A stretch of 64,000 nucleotides of DNA from contig CAJNDS010001957.1 of the NCBI GenBank assembly GCA_905221605.1, positions 258,438 through 322,437 on the forward strand, given 5' to 3'. The translations under genes and the position numbers were made by a program. The notes beneath the pieces were generated by a model. That model saw only the letters and a program-made list of their open reading frames with translations. It searched no databases and had not been told where the DNA came from. This document shows, piece by piece, positions 10,498 through 19,833 of the stretch; position 1 is the first letter of the stretch, and each line of letters begins with the position of its first letter. Source of the DNA: Symbiodinium natans. Its lineage: Eukaryota; Sar; Dinophyceae; Suessiales; Symbiodiniaceae.

Positions 10498-11147
10498 ACT
10501 CCCAGCCTTCGTGGCTGGCTTCTCACCAAGAGCCTGTATACCTGCCCCTTTGAGGACTTCTCCGATACTGCAGAGCCGGAGGAAATCTCAAGGAGCCAAG
10601 CCAGCAGACGCAAACACGTCTGCTGATATCGCCATTGTCGGCCTGCTAGGAACAGTCACGCTCGTCACAGTACAGGTGTACATGCCGCCATGTATGACTC
10701 AATGAGCCGGATGAGTCTTTCATGTGCTTCAGGACTTTGAAGTGCAACCACTACTTCCACAAAGCCTGCCTCAAGGTTGGGATGTGCTGTCGGGGCTCTT
10801 CCCAGCAGCTTTGAAATCAAAGCAGCGACTCCGAACCTCAATGCACCTCATTTCTTCTTGCATCCCTGGCTCTTAGCCAATGAAACAATGGAACCCTAGA
10901 CCGCCTAGACCCTAAACCCTAAACCAGCGGCTTGCGCCAGACCACTGTATGGCAGGACTGGTTGCAAGTCAATCGGGACTGCCCGCTGTGCCGACAAGAC
11001 TTGGCGAAGCCAAGCTTGGAGGCCAGATGGCCCCTCGATGGGCCTGGTTTAGGGTTTAGGGTTTAGGGTTTAGGGTTTAGGGTAGATTGCCTGCTGCTTG
11101 CCCCTTGTTCCCTTTTATTTACGGGCTGCGCCCCTGGCCGAAGTTAG
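10008..11147 (+). CDS. membrane RING-H2 finger protein (putative E3 ubiquitin ligase)
   Basis: Exon 10008-10083 encodes a hydrophobic helix (HILVCFGVSFVWLVNAGVHF) and ends at GTAAGT. Exon 10276-10341 carries the first zinc pair (SPQCPICLEDLK). Exon 10733-10775 carries the middle ligands (LKCNHYFHKACLK). Exon 10941-11046 carries the last pair (WLQVNRDCPLCRQDL). Together this is the C-C-C-H-H-C-C-C RING-H2 pattern in which such proteins bind E2 enzymes and promote ubiquitin transfer. Phase between the 10341 and 10733 borders requires one unfound exon. Exon 4 is bracketed by telomere-like arrays: CCCTAAA before its acceptor and GTTTAGGG as its donor. The likely C-terminus is a short exon at 11086-11147. 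The 5' end was not found. Confidence 0.7.
10470..10498 (+). repeat. C homopolymer
   Basis: About 28 consecutive C within the inferred RING-gene intron. Confidence 0.95.
10893..10925 (-). repeat. telomere-like array (CCCTAAA on +)
   Basis: Two good CCCTAAA units plus degenerate CCTAGAC units end 15 nt before the RING exon acceptor at 10940. Confidence 0.75.
11047..11085 (+). repeat. telomere-like array forming a candidate 39-nt intron
   Basis: Five TTTAGGG units start exactly at the GT following the RING exon and end in GGGTAG. Read as an intron (GTTTAGGG...GGTAG) it joins in phase to an open frame ending at 11147. Confidence 0.6.
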
Positions 11148-11299
11148 AAACGCTGGCCCTGTCAGATACAAAGACCCTTCGCCCCCAACATCTGGGTTTG
11201 ACTGGCATCCTCTGACATGGCCCTCATGGTTGCAGGCCAAATACCGTAGGCAGAGTGGTTCTGCTGGATCCTACATGGGGCTATGGTGGCGGGATTCTC

Positions 11300-11440
11300 G
11301 CTGTTGTGTGGTTGTGGTGGTCGTGGCTGTTGTGGTTCTTGTGGCTGTTGTGGTTGCTGTGGTTCTTGTGGCTGTTGTGGTTGCTGTGGTTCTTGTGGCT
11401 GTTGCGGTTCTTGTGGCTGTTGCGGTTGCTGTGGTTGTTG
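11300..11440 (+). repeat. TGTGGTTGC/TGTGGTTCT minisatellite
   Basis: Nonamer-based repeat; the minus strand would encode Gln/Pro/Glu repeats. No evidence that it is translated. Confidence 0.85.
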
Positions 11441-11454
11441 TGAGGAGGGGAGAG

Positions 11455-12110
11455 GGAAGATGCTCTCGCTTCCCGATTTGCTTCACTCTTCCTCTTCTTT
11501 TTCTTTCACTTTCTCTCTCCTTTGTTTCTTTGTCTCTCCCACTCTCTCTCTCATAAAGAACAGAGAACCGAAGGTTTTTCCGCCTTGTCCTCTGAAAGGA
11601 ATGGCGAGCTTGGGGGAAGCAGAAGACCCTCACTCTCTCTTACGCCATCCCGCCTCGTCTTCATTGTCTCTCAGTCGCTGTCCCTCTCGCCTTCTTCAAA
11701 TTCCCTCTTCCGCTTCTCTTTCGACTTGTTACCCTTGGCTTGACATTGTTCTTTCCTTTCTCTCTCCCTTTCCTTTCTCTTCCCCTCTCCTCCTGGCCCT
11801 TCCTTTTCATATTCCCTCCTCTATCACTCAGAAGGACAAAGGGCGGTAGGAAGAACAAAACGGATGAAGGCAAAAAACAAGCAAACCAGAGAGCCTGGCA
11901 TTTCTTTCTGGTGTTCTTTCTCTCCTCCCGCCTATCGTTCCTGCTCATCCCATAGGCTCACCACATTCCGAGGCAACAAATTTAGGGAAGAGTTCAGAAA
12001 GCAAGACGATGGAGATAGACGAAAAGGATACCGAGAAAGGAGGGCAAAGGGAAGATGCCCTTTCTTCCCGATTTGTTTCACTCTTCCTCTGCTTCCTCTT
12101 TCATACTGAG
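11455..12110 (+). repeat. CT-rich low-complexity region
   Basis: Pyrimidine-rich stretches (CTCTCTTTC) dominate. A near-identical block (GGGAAGATGC near CTTCCCGATTTG(C/T)TTCACTCTTCCTCT) occurs at about 11452 and again at about 12048, a direct repeat 596 bp apart. Confidence 0.7.
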
Positions 12111-12349
12111 GGTCATGTCTGATATTACAAATATTACGAACACTTCTCATATCTACTTATACTACGAAGACTACTCATACGATTGATACAAATACGAATG
12201 CGGTTACGTCCTTTTGGCTATGATTATGTGTAGCATCTGTAAGTTTAAAGTGTGACAACTGTCATGTCTCCAACTATCACGATTTTGTCTTTGGCTTTTC
12301 TGCGATGATGAGAATGAGGATGAGGACGACGATGGTGTTGATCAGGACG

Positions 12350-12430
12350 CCGATAATGGTATTGACGGTCACTGCGACGACCATGTCGATATCGACACAG
12401 ATAATGGCAGTGACAGTGGCGGTAGTGAAG
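12350..12430 (+). CDS. candidate acidic exon
   Basis: Reads Asp/Gly-rich sequence (DADNGIDGHCDDHVDIDTDN) to a consensus GTGAGT donor at 12431. The composition is also explained by a degenerate GAT/GAC repeat, so the call is weak. Confidence 0.3.
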
Positions 12431-12443
12431 GTGAGTAGGAGGA

Positions 12444-12851
12444 CTATCGACTATGAATCTGACTATGGGCATGGTTCTTGGAATGATGGTCCAATGATGG
12501 TGATTCGTATGGTAGGTGAGTTGGGGCATCGAGTGCATTGAGCATGTGTAAGTTGTCACTTGGGACAGCACCGGTTCCCAATTCCTTCTCCCAAAGCAAC
12601 TCCAAGGTGGGAAACCAGATGTGCAGTTGTGGACGGCTGTCAATGAGTCTTTGGCAGTTGTCACAGGCTGTGCCGGCGGAGTCTACCGAGGGTGGAGATC
12701 TCCCAGTCTGAAGGCCTTGGGATGGCGAAGCGCAAAGGATCAATGCGATCAATACGATCAATAATAAGCATGCCCCACTCTGCTGTCTTGGCTGAGTTGT
12801 TGCAAGCAGATGGCAATGGCGTCGGTCGAAATCCCACAGCCAATGCTGCAT
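12444..12851 (-). CDS. hypothetical secreted-type ORF
   Basis: Minus-strand frame of 135 codons with a signal-like hydrophobic run (LLLIVLIALILCASPSQG), followed by a CDNC motif and a mixed-composition tail. It conflicts with plus-strand exons nearby and has no recognised relatives. Confidence 0.3.
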   Translation of the reverse strand: MQHWLWDFDRRHCHLLATTQPRQQSGACLLLIVLIALILCASPSQGLQTGRSPPSVDSAGTACDNCQRLIDSRPQLHIWFPTLELLWEKELGTGAVPSDNLHMLNALDAPTHLPYESPSLDHHSKNHAHSQIHSR

Positions 12852-12932
12852 GGCGTTTGCATGTGGTTCTTAAGGTGCGGCAGGGTCTGTGAGACATGAC
12901 ATGCTGTACGAATCTGCACGTTCTGTCTGCAG

Positions 12933-13040
12933 GACGCCAGCAGGCAGCAGGTTTCGGCACACCGCCGCTCGAAGAGCGACATTGCAGCGAGACCTATCAA
13001 CTTTCAGTACCATCTTCATCAATGGATCAATCAAATATGA
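12933..13040 (+). CDS. candidate 3'-terminal exon, unknown protein
   Basis: Acceptor TCTGTCTGCAG opens DASRQQVSAHRRSKSDIAAR, continuing to QYHLHQWINQI and a TGA. Composition is clearly protein-like. Confidence 0.45.
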   Translation, partial: DASRQQVSAHRRSKSDIAARPINFQYHLHQWINQI

Positions 13041-13548
13041 TTATGGCTAACGGATGTAAGCTACAGCCGGTTGTAGAATTTTTCTTGCGCTTTAGTGGGG
13101 ATGCAAGAGATGGCTGTGAGACAGCAGACGAGCGCAAGCATGGATCTTTTTGAAAAAGCTTTGGCTGTTCGTAGTTGGGGTGAAGAACGCCTGCGTGGTT
13201 GATTTCTTTGAGCCCTGGAATCGAAGCTAGGAAGATCTGTATCATTGGTGGCCTAGAGGAGTACGATGTTATTCCGTCCCGAAGCAGTTCATCACCCAAA
13301 CTGGAACAGCAGGGTGCTCTGCAATGGCAGACTCCACGTAGGTCAGTAGGTAGCCAGACGAGGGACCGCACTCACTCCTCGACCACTCAACCTCTACTGC
13401 CAGCCGCGAGAAGATCCCCCATCGCCAAAAGAACAAGAGGCCTTCACAAAAGGAAACGAGCTCCCCCCAAACTGCCCCTAAATGGATTTGCGTGCGCGTG
13501 GCTTCAAAACAAGAAGCGGGCTCGCTGTTTTGGGCTCGGTGCTTTCAG

Positions 13549-13824
13549 GGATGCTATGTTAAGTTGGCAGCAGCTGTGGGCAAGAGATATGTAGTTGCGA
13601 ATGTACGCAGAGGTATTTCTCGCGACTCAGTCCAAAGTTGCTCTGCTTTGACGGAGCTCGAGGGATGTACCTACCTGCACAAGATCAGTGCGAGCACAGG
13701 TTGCAGTCATTCGTCCGCTGCGCATGGCCCAAGGGACTACGCAGTTATTGTCCCTTGTATCTTGAAGTCTTTTTCACCAGGATCCAGCGCGCGCAGGACC
13801 AAGGGATCCACTTTCAAAAGCTGA
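13549..13824 (+). CDS. two-exon 3' part of unknown protein
   Basis: Exon 13549-13612 after GCTTTCAG reads GCYVKLAAAVGKRYVVANVR and ends at GTATTT. It joins in phase to an exon starting about 13694 after GAGCACAG, reading CSHSSAAHGPRDYAVIVPCI and on to a TGA at 13824. A second frame of the last exon (SFVRCAWPKGLRSYCPLYLE to a stop at 13829) is equally protein-like but does not fit the phase. A separate possible exon at 13175-13231 (GVKNACVVDFFEPWNR) lies upstream. Confidence 0.4.
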   Translation, partial: GCYVKLAAAVGKRYVVANVRRGISRDSVQSCSALTELEGCTYLHKISASTGCSHSSAAHGPRDYAVIVPCILKSFSPGSSARRTKGSTFKS

Positions 13825-13885
13825 TTTGATGCTGTCAATTTTCCACTGGCATTGCAGCTCCACGTGACTGAACCTCTGTGATCAG

Positions 13886-14161
13886 CCCTCCGAAGGCCAA
13901 AAAGAGCATCCCAGCTTTTGTTGCCTTACCAGAGAGTACGCGAATAGAAGGTAAATCTCAGCCCGGACATCCTTCACCCTTGGCACAACAAAAGATCAAG
14001 AGAGACTCAGGAGGCATATCCAAACCCCTGGAATGCCTAATCTTCATAAAGAGATCCTGCTTCGCGGACTCTAACGATCTCTAACGCAGGAAGGGCTCAC
14101 CTTCAAGCCTGCGCGCAGCAGGCGCGGCAGGATGCAGGGCGAAGGGTATGACATCCAAGGA
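13886..14161 (+). CDS. two-exon segment of unknown protein
   Basis: Exon 13886-13950 after GTGATCAG reads PPKAKKSIPAFVALPESTRI and ends at GAAG/GTAAAT. It joins in phase to an exon starting at 14100 after CTAACGCAG, reading RAHLQACAQQARQDAGRRV then TGA. A competing frame of the second exon runs to a GTCAGG donor near 14224 and ends in SPKELLKQARLVLK. One of the two is probably real. Confidence 0.4.
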
Positions 14162-14280
14162 ATGCACAATACCCGCAAAGTCACCAAAGGAGCTTCTGAA
14201 GCAGGCGAGACTGGTATTGAAAGGTCAGGTCAAGCCATGAGGTCCAATTTTGCCCTCGCCCGCAGTGCACTGGAGCCTGC

Positions 14281-14538
14281 TTGCCCCCGTCAGGCGCCAT
14301 GATTTTCGAATGGCAGGAGTTCTTCTTCTCCTTCGCTTTGCTGGGGTATTTCGCTCGCGCTTGTGATGCACTCCCGGATTCGGTAGAATTTCTGAGTGTG
14401 GTAGTTTTTTGGTGTGGTCGTTCTGTGGCTGCTAATCGATGTTCGGGTCCTGATGTGACCATATGCCAGGCCCTACATGATGACCTACGCATGGTGTTTG
14501 ACTTAGCTATTCTTTCTGATGCCGACGGCATCGTTTGA
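14281..14538 (+). CDS. hypothetical ORF with hydrophobic N-terminus
   Basis: An 86-codon frame from ATG reads MIFEWQEFFFSFALLGYFAR and ends TICQALHDDLRMVFDLAILS plus a short tail. Possible membrane anchor. No homologue is recognised and the minus strand is also open. Confidence 0.3.
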   Translation: MPPSGAMIFEWQEFFFSFALLGYFARACDALPDSVEFLSVVVFWCGRSVAANRCSGPDVTICQALHDDLRMVFDLAILSDADGIV

Positions 14539-14761
14539 TCGTGGAACGCTTGTCAATCCATTCGCGCGCTCACACACGTTGCATTCAGGGGCTGACTAGC
14601 CGAACCGAGACAGAACCGAGACCACGTTGAGCGACATGCTGCAACGGCATGTGGTATGCCACCTGGCTGTTCTGAGGTCGCTCAGCTTTTGGGCGCGTGG
14701 CTGGGTTGCAGCGGATTTGTTGTGATTCGGTCAAGCTGATCTGATAAGCCTTTTATCCAAG

Positions 14762-15257
14762 CCGCTGACTCGGATACAGAATTCGCTTGACCAGCTTGGA
14801 CTGACGTACCTTCAATGTGTTTTGGACAGCCTTGGTTCCAGGCCCCAGCAGAGAATGCCTCACTTTTTGCAGGGGAGGAAGATTGAGAGCCAAGATCCTC
14901 TTATCCAATGTTGATTGCGCCCCTCGTGCGCCGGCCTTTTGAATCGCCATCCGTCAATAGGCCACCCCACCTGCAAAAAACAAACCGGTTTGGACCCACA
15001 CCCTAAGCCCTAAATCGCATGCAAGGTCTGTGCACAGGCTTTGTAGCCCTCAGCCAGGCAGCAACGCAGGCCGGGATTGCATCGCCCCTTCAGGTTTAGG
15101 CTTTGGGGTTTAGGGTTGAGGGTTTAGGGCATGCAGACCTCTGCTGCTGTGACTACTGGATATCAATGGCCAGGTGATCATTTTTAAGGATCCGAACGAG
15201 ACTGTGGATGCCAGCTCCAACCCGTTTCCCTTCGGGAACAAGTCGCAGGCCGCATGA
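14762..15257 (+). CDS. three-exon 3' part of unknown protein
   Basis: Exon 14762-14909 includes NSLDQLGLTYLQCVLDSLG. Exon 15038-15093 reads FVALSQAATQAGIASPLQ. Exon 15174-15257 reads VIIFKDPNETVDASSNPFPF and ends GNKSQAA stop. All three join in phase, with donors GTTGAT and GTTTAG and acceptors TGCACAG and TGGCCAG. The middle exon is bracketed by CCCTAAA-like motifs upstream and a GTTTAGG array at its donor. The first exon faintly recalls the SL..LGL.Y.D helix of aldo-keto reductases, but the continuation does not, so no function is given. Confidence 0.55.
14999..15016 (-). repeat. telomere-like motifs (CCCTAAA on +)
   Basis: ACCCTAAGCCCTAAA lies about 20 nt upstream of the acceptor of exon 15038-15093. 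Confidence 0.55.
15094..15130 (+). repeat. telomere-like array starting at a donor
   Basis: GTTTAGGCTTTGGGGTTTAG and further GGTTTAGGG units begin immediately after the CAG that ends exon 15038-15093. Confidence 0.7.
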
Positions 15258-15381
15258 TGGCTCTGGTTCAGTGTCTGGGCGGCGGGTGAATTCTGGAGGA
15301 GCATTGGAGCTTCAGCTTCTCCCTTTGTGGCATATGTGCCTCGCAGTAAGGGGCAATACTTGTCCCCCGCCATTGCCGCAT

Positions 15382-16326
15382 ATGGCTGCAGAGGTTTTAT
15401 GGCATGACTATGGCATTGGACTTCAGGTCAAGCATCACCCGTGCATTAGTCTTTAGTCATGCACAACAACACAGACAACCCCCGGAAATACTGCATGCAA
15501 CGTTTCGCGGAGTCTTGACAAGCACGCCCGGGCTGCCTCTGGACAGGAGTACATTGCCTGGCGAGGGCCTTGGCACTTGGTGTGACATATGTGTGGCCAT
15601 TGAAGAGCCCAGCAGCTCTGCCCCTCATACCGCCGCGGTTTCAAAACGACTTGTGACTTTACTTCCTCGTTCAGTGAACGAGTTATGCTACATGATTGGT
15701 CGTTGGATGTTTGTGTTGATTGTGGTATTCAGTCTGGAACCACCCAAGAAGATCTGCACACGGAAGCAAAACTCAGATGTACATGTGGTCGAAAACATGC
15801 AAACGTCTGGTTCCGCCTGATATTGCTCAGCTGTGTGGCTGCGGGCGTTTGCGGCGCGCTTTTCTCAGCTCGAGCCTTACGCAATCCGCAAGCTGCTTCA
15901 CTGTGCAAACCTGCATTTCGGTTTTGTGAGACGGCTGCTTGTATTGCACTAAACGTGTTCCGGCAAAGCTTCACTGATCTTGTTGTGTCGGCTGGACATG
16001 AGGCTTTCTCCGAGCCCATCGGCCTGCTGATCATTCAGATCTGGGGCATATTCTCAGCGACTTGGACAGGATGTCTTAGAAACTGCAGCTGGGGCAGTGT
16101 GAGGGTGTATACAGACCATCAGCCTCAAAGACGTGTGACTTCCGGCATCATGAGATACCGTCAGGTTTTCACTTGGGCAGCTGTTCAGTGTGCAGCTCGG
16201 AGGGCTGAGAATAGCTCCAGATGCAATTCTGCAGCAACAATTGCTTCTGTAACTGTTGCAGGGGCTCGCTTTGTACAGCAGCGATCGCAACAGCAATGCT
16301 TTTTATCTTGCTGGCAAATCAGTTAA
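15382..16326 (+). CDS. candidate three-exon gene, CxxC/CxC protein with membrane segment
   Basis: ATG at 15382 opens MAAEVLWHDYGIGLQ to a GTCAAG donor at 15427. Exon 15475-15579 reads SLDKHARAASGQEYIAWRGP and ends at GTGTGA. Exon 15616-16326 is open for 236 codons to a stop and contains a possible zinc ribbon (CVDCG then LRCTCGRK) and a hydrophobic segment (LILLSCVAAGVCGALF). All joins keep phase 0. Inferred introns are only 48 and 36 nt, which is short and lowers confidence; the first exon in particular needs transcript support. About 286 residues if correct. No family recognised. Confidence 0.45.
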
Positions 16327-16642
16327 CCTCCCGGACCCGGAACGTTGTGCCAAGCGGTAGATTCCGATGTCGAAGCCCCCGCAGCCGATCTCCCAGGAGT
16401 GAAAATTTCATGCCCTTGAGCCCGAGTCAAGCCGAGGCCTTGTGTATTTGAGCCGTAGGTGGCACCATTTGGCACCTGCAGCCTTTTGGCAGTAGCCTTT
16501 TTGCGTGCAGGCTTGAGGGCATAAGGGGCATAACATGTCTGATGTCCATGTCAGCAGCATTGGTTTCATCAGAGCTCGTATGCAGGTCTGCCACACGAAA
16601 CGCAAGTCCCATGTGCGACGCGACTGACGCGACCCCGTACAG

Positions 16643-16985
16643 GCAGAGGAGGCATTGGCGAAAGCCACCGGCTGGCAGGACTGAGGGCCTCAGATGCTAC
16701 ATGAAGCTACAGTACCACCTGCAGCCATCTAAGCCTAAACCCTAAACGCTAAAACCTAAACCCTAAACCCTAAACCCTAACCCTAAAACCTTAAACCTTA
16801 AACCCTAAACCCTAAACCCTTTCAGGGCCGGTTTGACCACCTCATCGGCGCCACGGGAACCAAGCCCGTGCAGTTCTGGGCAGGGAACTTAGACGGCTGG
16901 GGAGGATGGCAAAGCTCCGCGGATGGGTTTAGGGTTTAGGGTTTAGGGTTTAGGGTTCAGCAGCTCTGGGTCGAGCAATCTCTAG
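16643..16985 (+). CDS. unknown protein, exon between telomere-like arrays
   Basis: Exon 16826-16926 is the only open frame of the three and reads GRFDHLIGATGTKPVQFWAG then NLDGWGGWQSSAD. Upstream an 87-nt CCCTAAA array ends five bases before its TTTCAG acceptor; downstream the donor is GTTTAGGG. Splicing out 16927-16960 (34 nt, four repeats plus TTCAG) adds GSSGSSNL and a stop at 16983-16985, in phase. An earlier exon may be 16643-16678 (AEEALAKATGWQ) after CCGTACAG. No family recognised. Confidence 0.5.
16734..16820 (-). repeat. telomere-like array (CCCTAAA on +)
   Basis: About twelve units, some degenerate (AACGCTAAAACC, AACCTTAAACCTT), the longest array in the window. Confidence 0.9.
16927..16960 (+). 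repeat. telomere-like array, candidate 34-nt intron
   Basis: Four exact TTTAGGG units preceded by G and followed by TTCAG, giving a minimal GT...AG unit made of telomere repeat. Confidence 0.7.
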
Positions 16986-17104
16986 TAGAGCTGCTGTTTC
17001 TAGAAAAAACCCACCCACCCAGAGAATCCCGAAACATTAAGAAATATAAAGTTCACATTTTTCATCAGTCAGCCCTGTCCCTCAACCTCATTTTATTCAT
17101 TCTA

Positions 17105-17545
17105 CTCGTGTTCGTTTTCATTCTGCTCGTATGCGTTTCTTTCTGCTCGTATTCAGTCCGCTCGTATTCGTTCTCTCTTTGCTCGTATTCATTCTCTCTC
17201 TGCTCGTATTCATTCTGCTCGTTTTCGTTCTCTCTCTGCTCGTATTCATTCTGCTCGTATTCGCTTTCTGCTCATATTCATTCTGCTCGTATTCGTTCTC
17301 TTTCTGCTCATATTCATTCTGCTCGTATTCGTTCTCTTACTGCTCGTATTCGTTCTCTCTCTGCTCGATTTCAGTCTGCTCGTTTTCGTTGTCTTTCTGC
17401 TCGTATTCAGTCTGCTCGTGTTCGTTCTTTTTCTGCTCGTCTCGTGTTCGTTCTCGTTCTGCTCGTATTCATTCTCTCTCTGCTCGTATTCATTCCTCTC
17501 TGCTCATATTCATTGCTTGTATTCGTTCTCTCTCTGCTCGTATTC
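17105..17545 (+). repeat. TCTGCTCGTATTCATTCTCTC-type minisatellite
   Basis: About 20 irregular copies of a pyrimidine-rich unit of roughly 15-24 bp built from TCTGCTCGT(A/T)TTC and ATTCTCTC. Open frames here are composition effects. Confidence 0.9.
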
Positions 17546-17704
17546 CTGGATTTTGGTGCTTGATGGTGTGCTGATTGCTTACTTTCTGATTTGTTTAGTG
17601 CTTGCTTGGGTGCTGATTGCTTACTGTCTGGTTTCTCCTGATGCTTGATGGGGTGCTGATTGCTTAAATTCTGCATTTTTCCGAGCTTTGTGGCTCCTGC
17701 GACT

Positions 17705-17833
17705 GAAAGTTCCCCGGTGACCGTGTCTCTCTTTGGGTTCTTGGACCGCTCCATGACAGAAGGGAGTGGGGATGGGGGACTCTGTCATGGAGCGGTGGAG
17801 CCCAAAGAGAGGCACGGTCACCGAGGAACTTTC
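17705..17833. mobile_element. long hairpin, MITE-like
   Basis: Arms of about 54 bp (starting GAAAGTTCCCCGGTGACCGT and ending with its near complement ACGGTCACCGAGGAACTTTC) surround a 20-base loop. Partial copies of the arm occur at 18021-18045 and 18107-18128, so the sequence is repeated locally. Confidence 0.7.
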
Positions 17834-18174
17834 AATCGCACCAAAAAAAGAAACACCTACTTTTGTTAACCTCATGTTTTTTGTTTGTTAACCTGCGTTT
17901 TTTGGTTTTTCCCCACCCCACCCTCGAACCACTCAAGATGGGCAAGACTAAGAGGGGCTTGCTGGGGCGCTGGTTGCTTACACTCTGGATTTTTGTTTTG
18001 CTTGGTGGGGCGCTGATCTAAAGTTCCCCGGTGACCGTGCCTCTTTTTGGCCGTCGCGTTGGCTGTTTTGGCACGCTTTAAGCGGTTTGGTGACCGCGCC
18101 TCATTTTGAAAGTTCCCCAGTGACCGTGAAGCTCATCTGGCAGACCCAGGTTTTCAAGCCCAGAATGGGGGTTT

Positions 18175-18285
18175 GGGGGAGGGGGTGGTGTGGGGGGGGG
18201 GGGGGGGTGGTAGGGGGGGGGGGGGGTTGGGCGGGGTGTAGGGGGTGGGGTGGTACGGGTTGGGGGGTGGCGGGGGGGGGGGGGC
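18175..18285 (+). repeat. G-rich tract
   Basis: G runs broken by T and A, similar in style to the 7.1-8.2 kb tract but shorter. Confidence 0.9.
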
Positions 18286-18288
18286 CGC

Positions 18289-18515
18289 TTGCCAATGGCA
18301 ACGGTTTTTTTTTTGCCAGTGGCCACGGCCCCCACTTAGGTTGGGGCTCAACCTTAATGGGGAACGTGGCCGTTGGCAAAAAAAACCGTGGCCGTTGGCA
18401 AGAAGCCCGAAAAGTTGCCAATGGCCACAGCTGTTTTGCCCATGGCCACGTCCCCCATTTGGGCGAATTGGGCGCGAAAAACCATTTTGGCCACCAACAT
18501 TGGTGGCCATTGGCA
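18289..18515. repeat. cluster of short palindromic repeats
   Basis: At least six copies, in both orientations, of TTGCCAATGGCCAC and its complement GTGGCCATTGGCAA, spaced 20-50 bases apart. Confidence 0.7.
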
Positions 18516-18517
18516 AA

Positions 18518-18580
18518 AAAGCTATATATATATATATCTATGTATATATAGAGAACAATATATATATATATATGTATATG
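18518..18580. repeat. TA microsatellite
   Basis: Two TATATA blocks separated by CTATGTATATATAGAGAACA. Confidence 0.9.
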
Positions 18581-18589
18581 AAAGAGAAG

Positions 18590-18624
18590 GTTTAGGGTTC
18601 AGGGTTTAGGGTTTAGGGTTTAGG
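18590..18624 (+). repeat. telomere-like array
   Basis: Five TTTAGGG-type units (one TTCAGGG) preceded by GAGAAG, so it again begins with G/GTTTAGGG. Confidence 0.85.
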
Positions 18625-18666
18625 GACTGTAAGCTTCTGTAGTCCCCCTACATGATGCACCTGCAG

Positions 18667-18751
18667 ACTGGGCAGACCTCAGCCTGCAAAGGTGGTCCTC
18701 TCCACGGTCTTGTGTGGAATTTGCGGCCTCTTCTTCTTGTCCCGGCTCCTG
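18667..18751 (+). CDS. membrane-helix exon, unknown protein
   Basis: Acceptor CACCTGCAG opens LGRPQPAKVV then LSTVLCGICGLFFLSRLL, a transmembrane helix, ending at a GTGAGG donor. The following intron begins with a TG-rich repeat. A possible later exon near 18960-19050 contains RILGLIIPAYLQ. Confidence 0.5.
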
Positions 18752-18777
18752 GTGAGGCAGACAGACGTGTGTGCTCT

Positions 18778-18814
18778 GTGTGTGTATGTGTGTGTGTGTG
18801 TGTGCGCGCTGGCT

Positions 18815-18848
<34 letters not shown>

Positions 18849-18905
18849 GTCTGTCTCCGTCTGTGTCGTGTGAGTCGTGCGTCTGTATCTGTGTTTGTGT
18901 CTGTG
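18778..18905 (+). repeat. TG microsatellite
   Basis: Interrupted GTGTGT runs with CTGTCT insertions. Confidence 0.9.
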
Positions 18906-19215
18906 TCTAATCTAAGGATTCTCTCAGACTTTCGACAGACAGGTTTGCTTTGCGTCGATTTTTCTGCAGAGGGGCAGAGGAGGCCCAACGAAGCTCTTTC
19001 TGAATGCAGGATACTGGGACTGATCATCCCAGCGTACCTGCAAGTTGATTCGTCTACGCAGCGCCATGAACGACACCCTCAATACCGTGTTGAATAACGT
19101 GATCTACAGAAGCAGAGCTGGTTGATGCTGGTAGGAATTTTCCGCATTTGTTTGTTTTAGGTGAGGATCAGGGGTGCGTGGGTGCTGGTGGGTGTGCGGG
19201 TGGGTGTGGCGGTGT

Positions 19216-19372
19216 GGAGGTGTGGAGGTGTGGATGTGTGGATGTGTGGATGTGTGGATGTGTGGATGTGTGGATGTGTGGATGTGTGGATGTGTGGATG
19301 TGTGGATGTGTGGATGTGTGGATGTGTGGATGTGTGGATGTGTGGATGTGTGGATGTGTGGATGTGTGGATG
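19216..19372 (+). repeat. TGTGGATG octamer array
   Basis: About 20 almost perfect copies of the octamer GATGTGTG. Long open frames in several registers are composition artefacts. Confidence 0.95.
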
Positions 19373-19833
19373 TGGTGGGGATGGGTGGGTGTGCAGGGGT
19401 GGGTGAACTGACCATGTTGTAGATGGTTCAACTTGTGCCCAGGCTGTGTTTTTCTTCTAGCATAGCAGAAGAAGGAAGCCCTTGCGTCGACCACATGGTA
19501 TGCAGAGCGACGATCGCCAACGCTTAGCCATCCCAAAGACAGTGATTCTCCTGATGCTTTGAGAATACTGCGATTCTCGAACAATCGTATCAACCGCAAC
19601 AGCAAATACACGTCGTCGAATAGTAGTAAGAGTAATAAGACTAATTAGCCAGGACGATAGTAGTGAGAACAGCACATAATCTGGCAGTAGGAATAGCAAC
19701 TAGGAATGACAGACCAGGAGTTCATAGTGGTCAACGGATGGGACGCGTCATCACAAAGATACTAGTACTTGTAGCACACACACACACAAGAACCAGTTTT
19801 GCCCATGAGAACCCAGTAGCTTGTGTTTGGGAG

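Noticed and set aside
16734-16960. A true chromosome end
   Set aside because: Arrays are 20-90 nt, degenerate, occur in both orientations and lie between coding exons.
17105-17754. Serine/arginine-rich frames that look like SR proteins
   Set aside because: Fully explained by the TCTGCTCGTATTC minisatellite in all frames.
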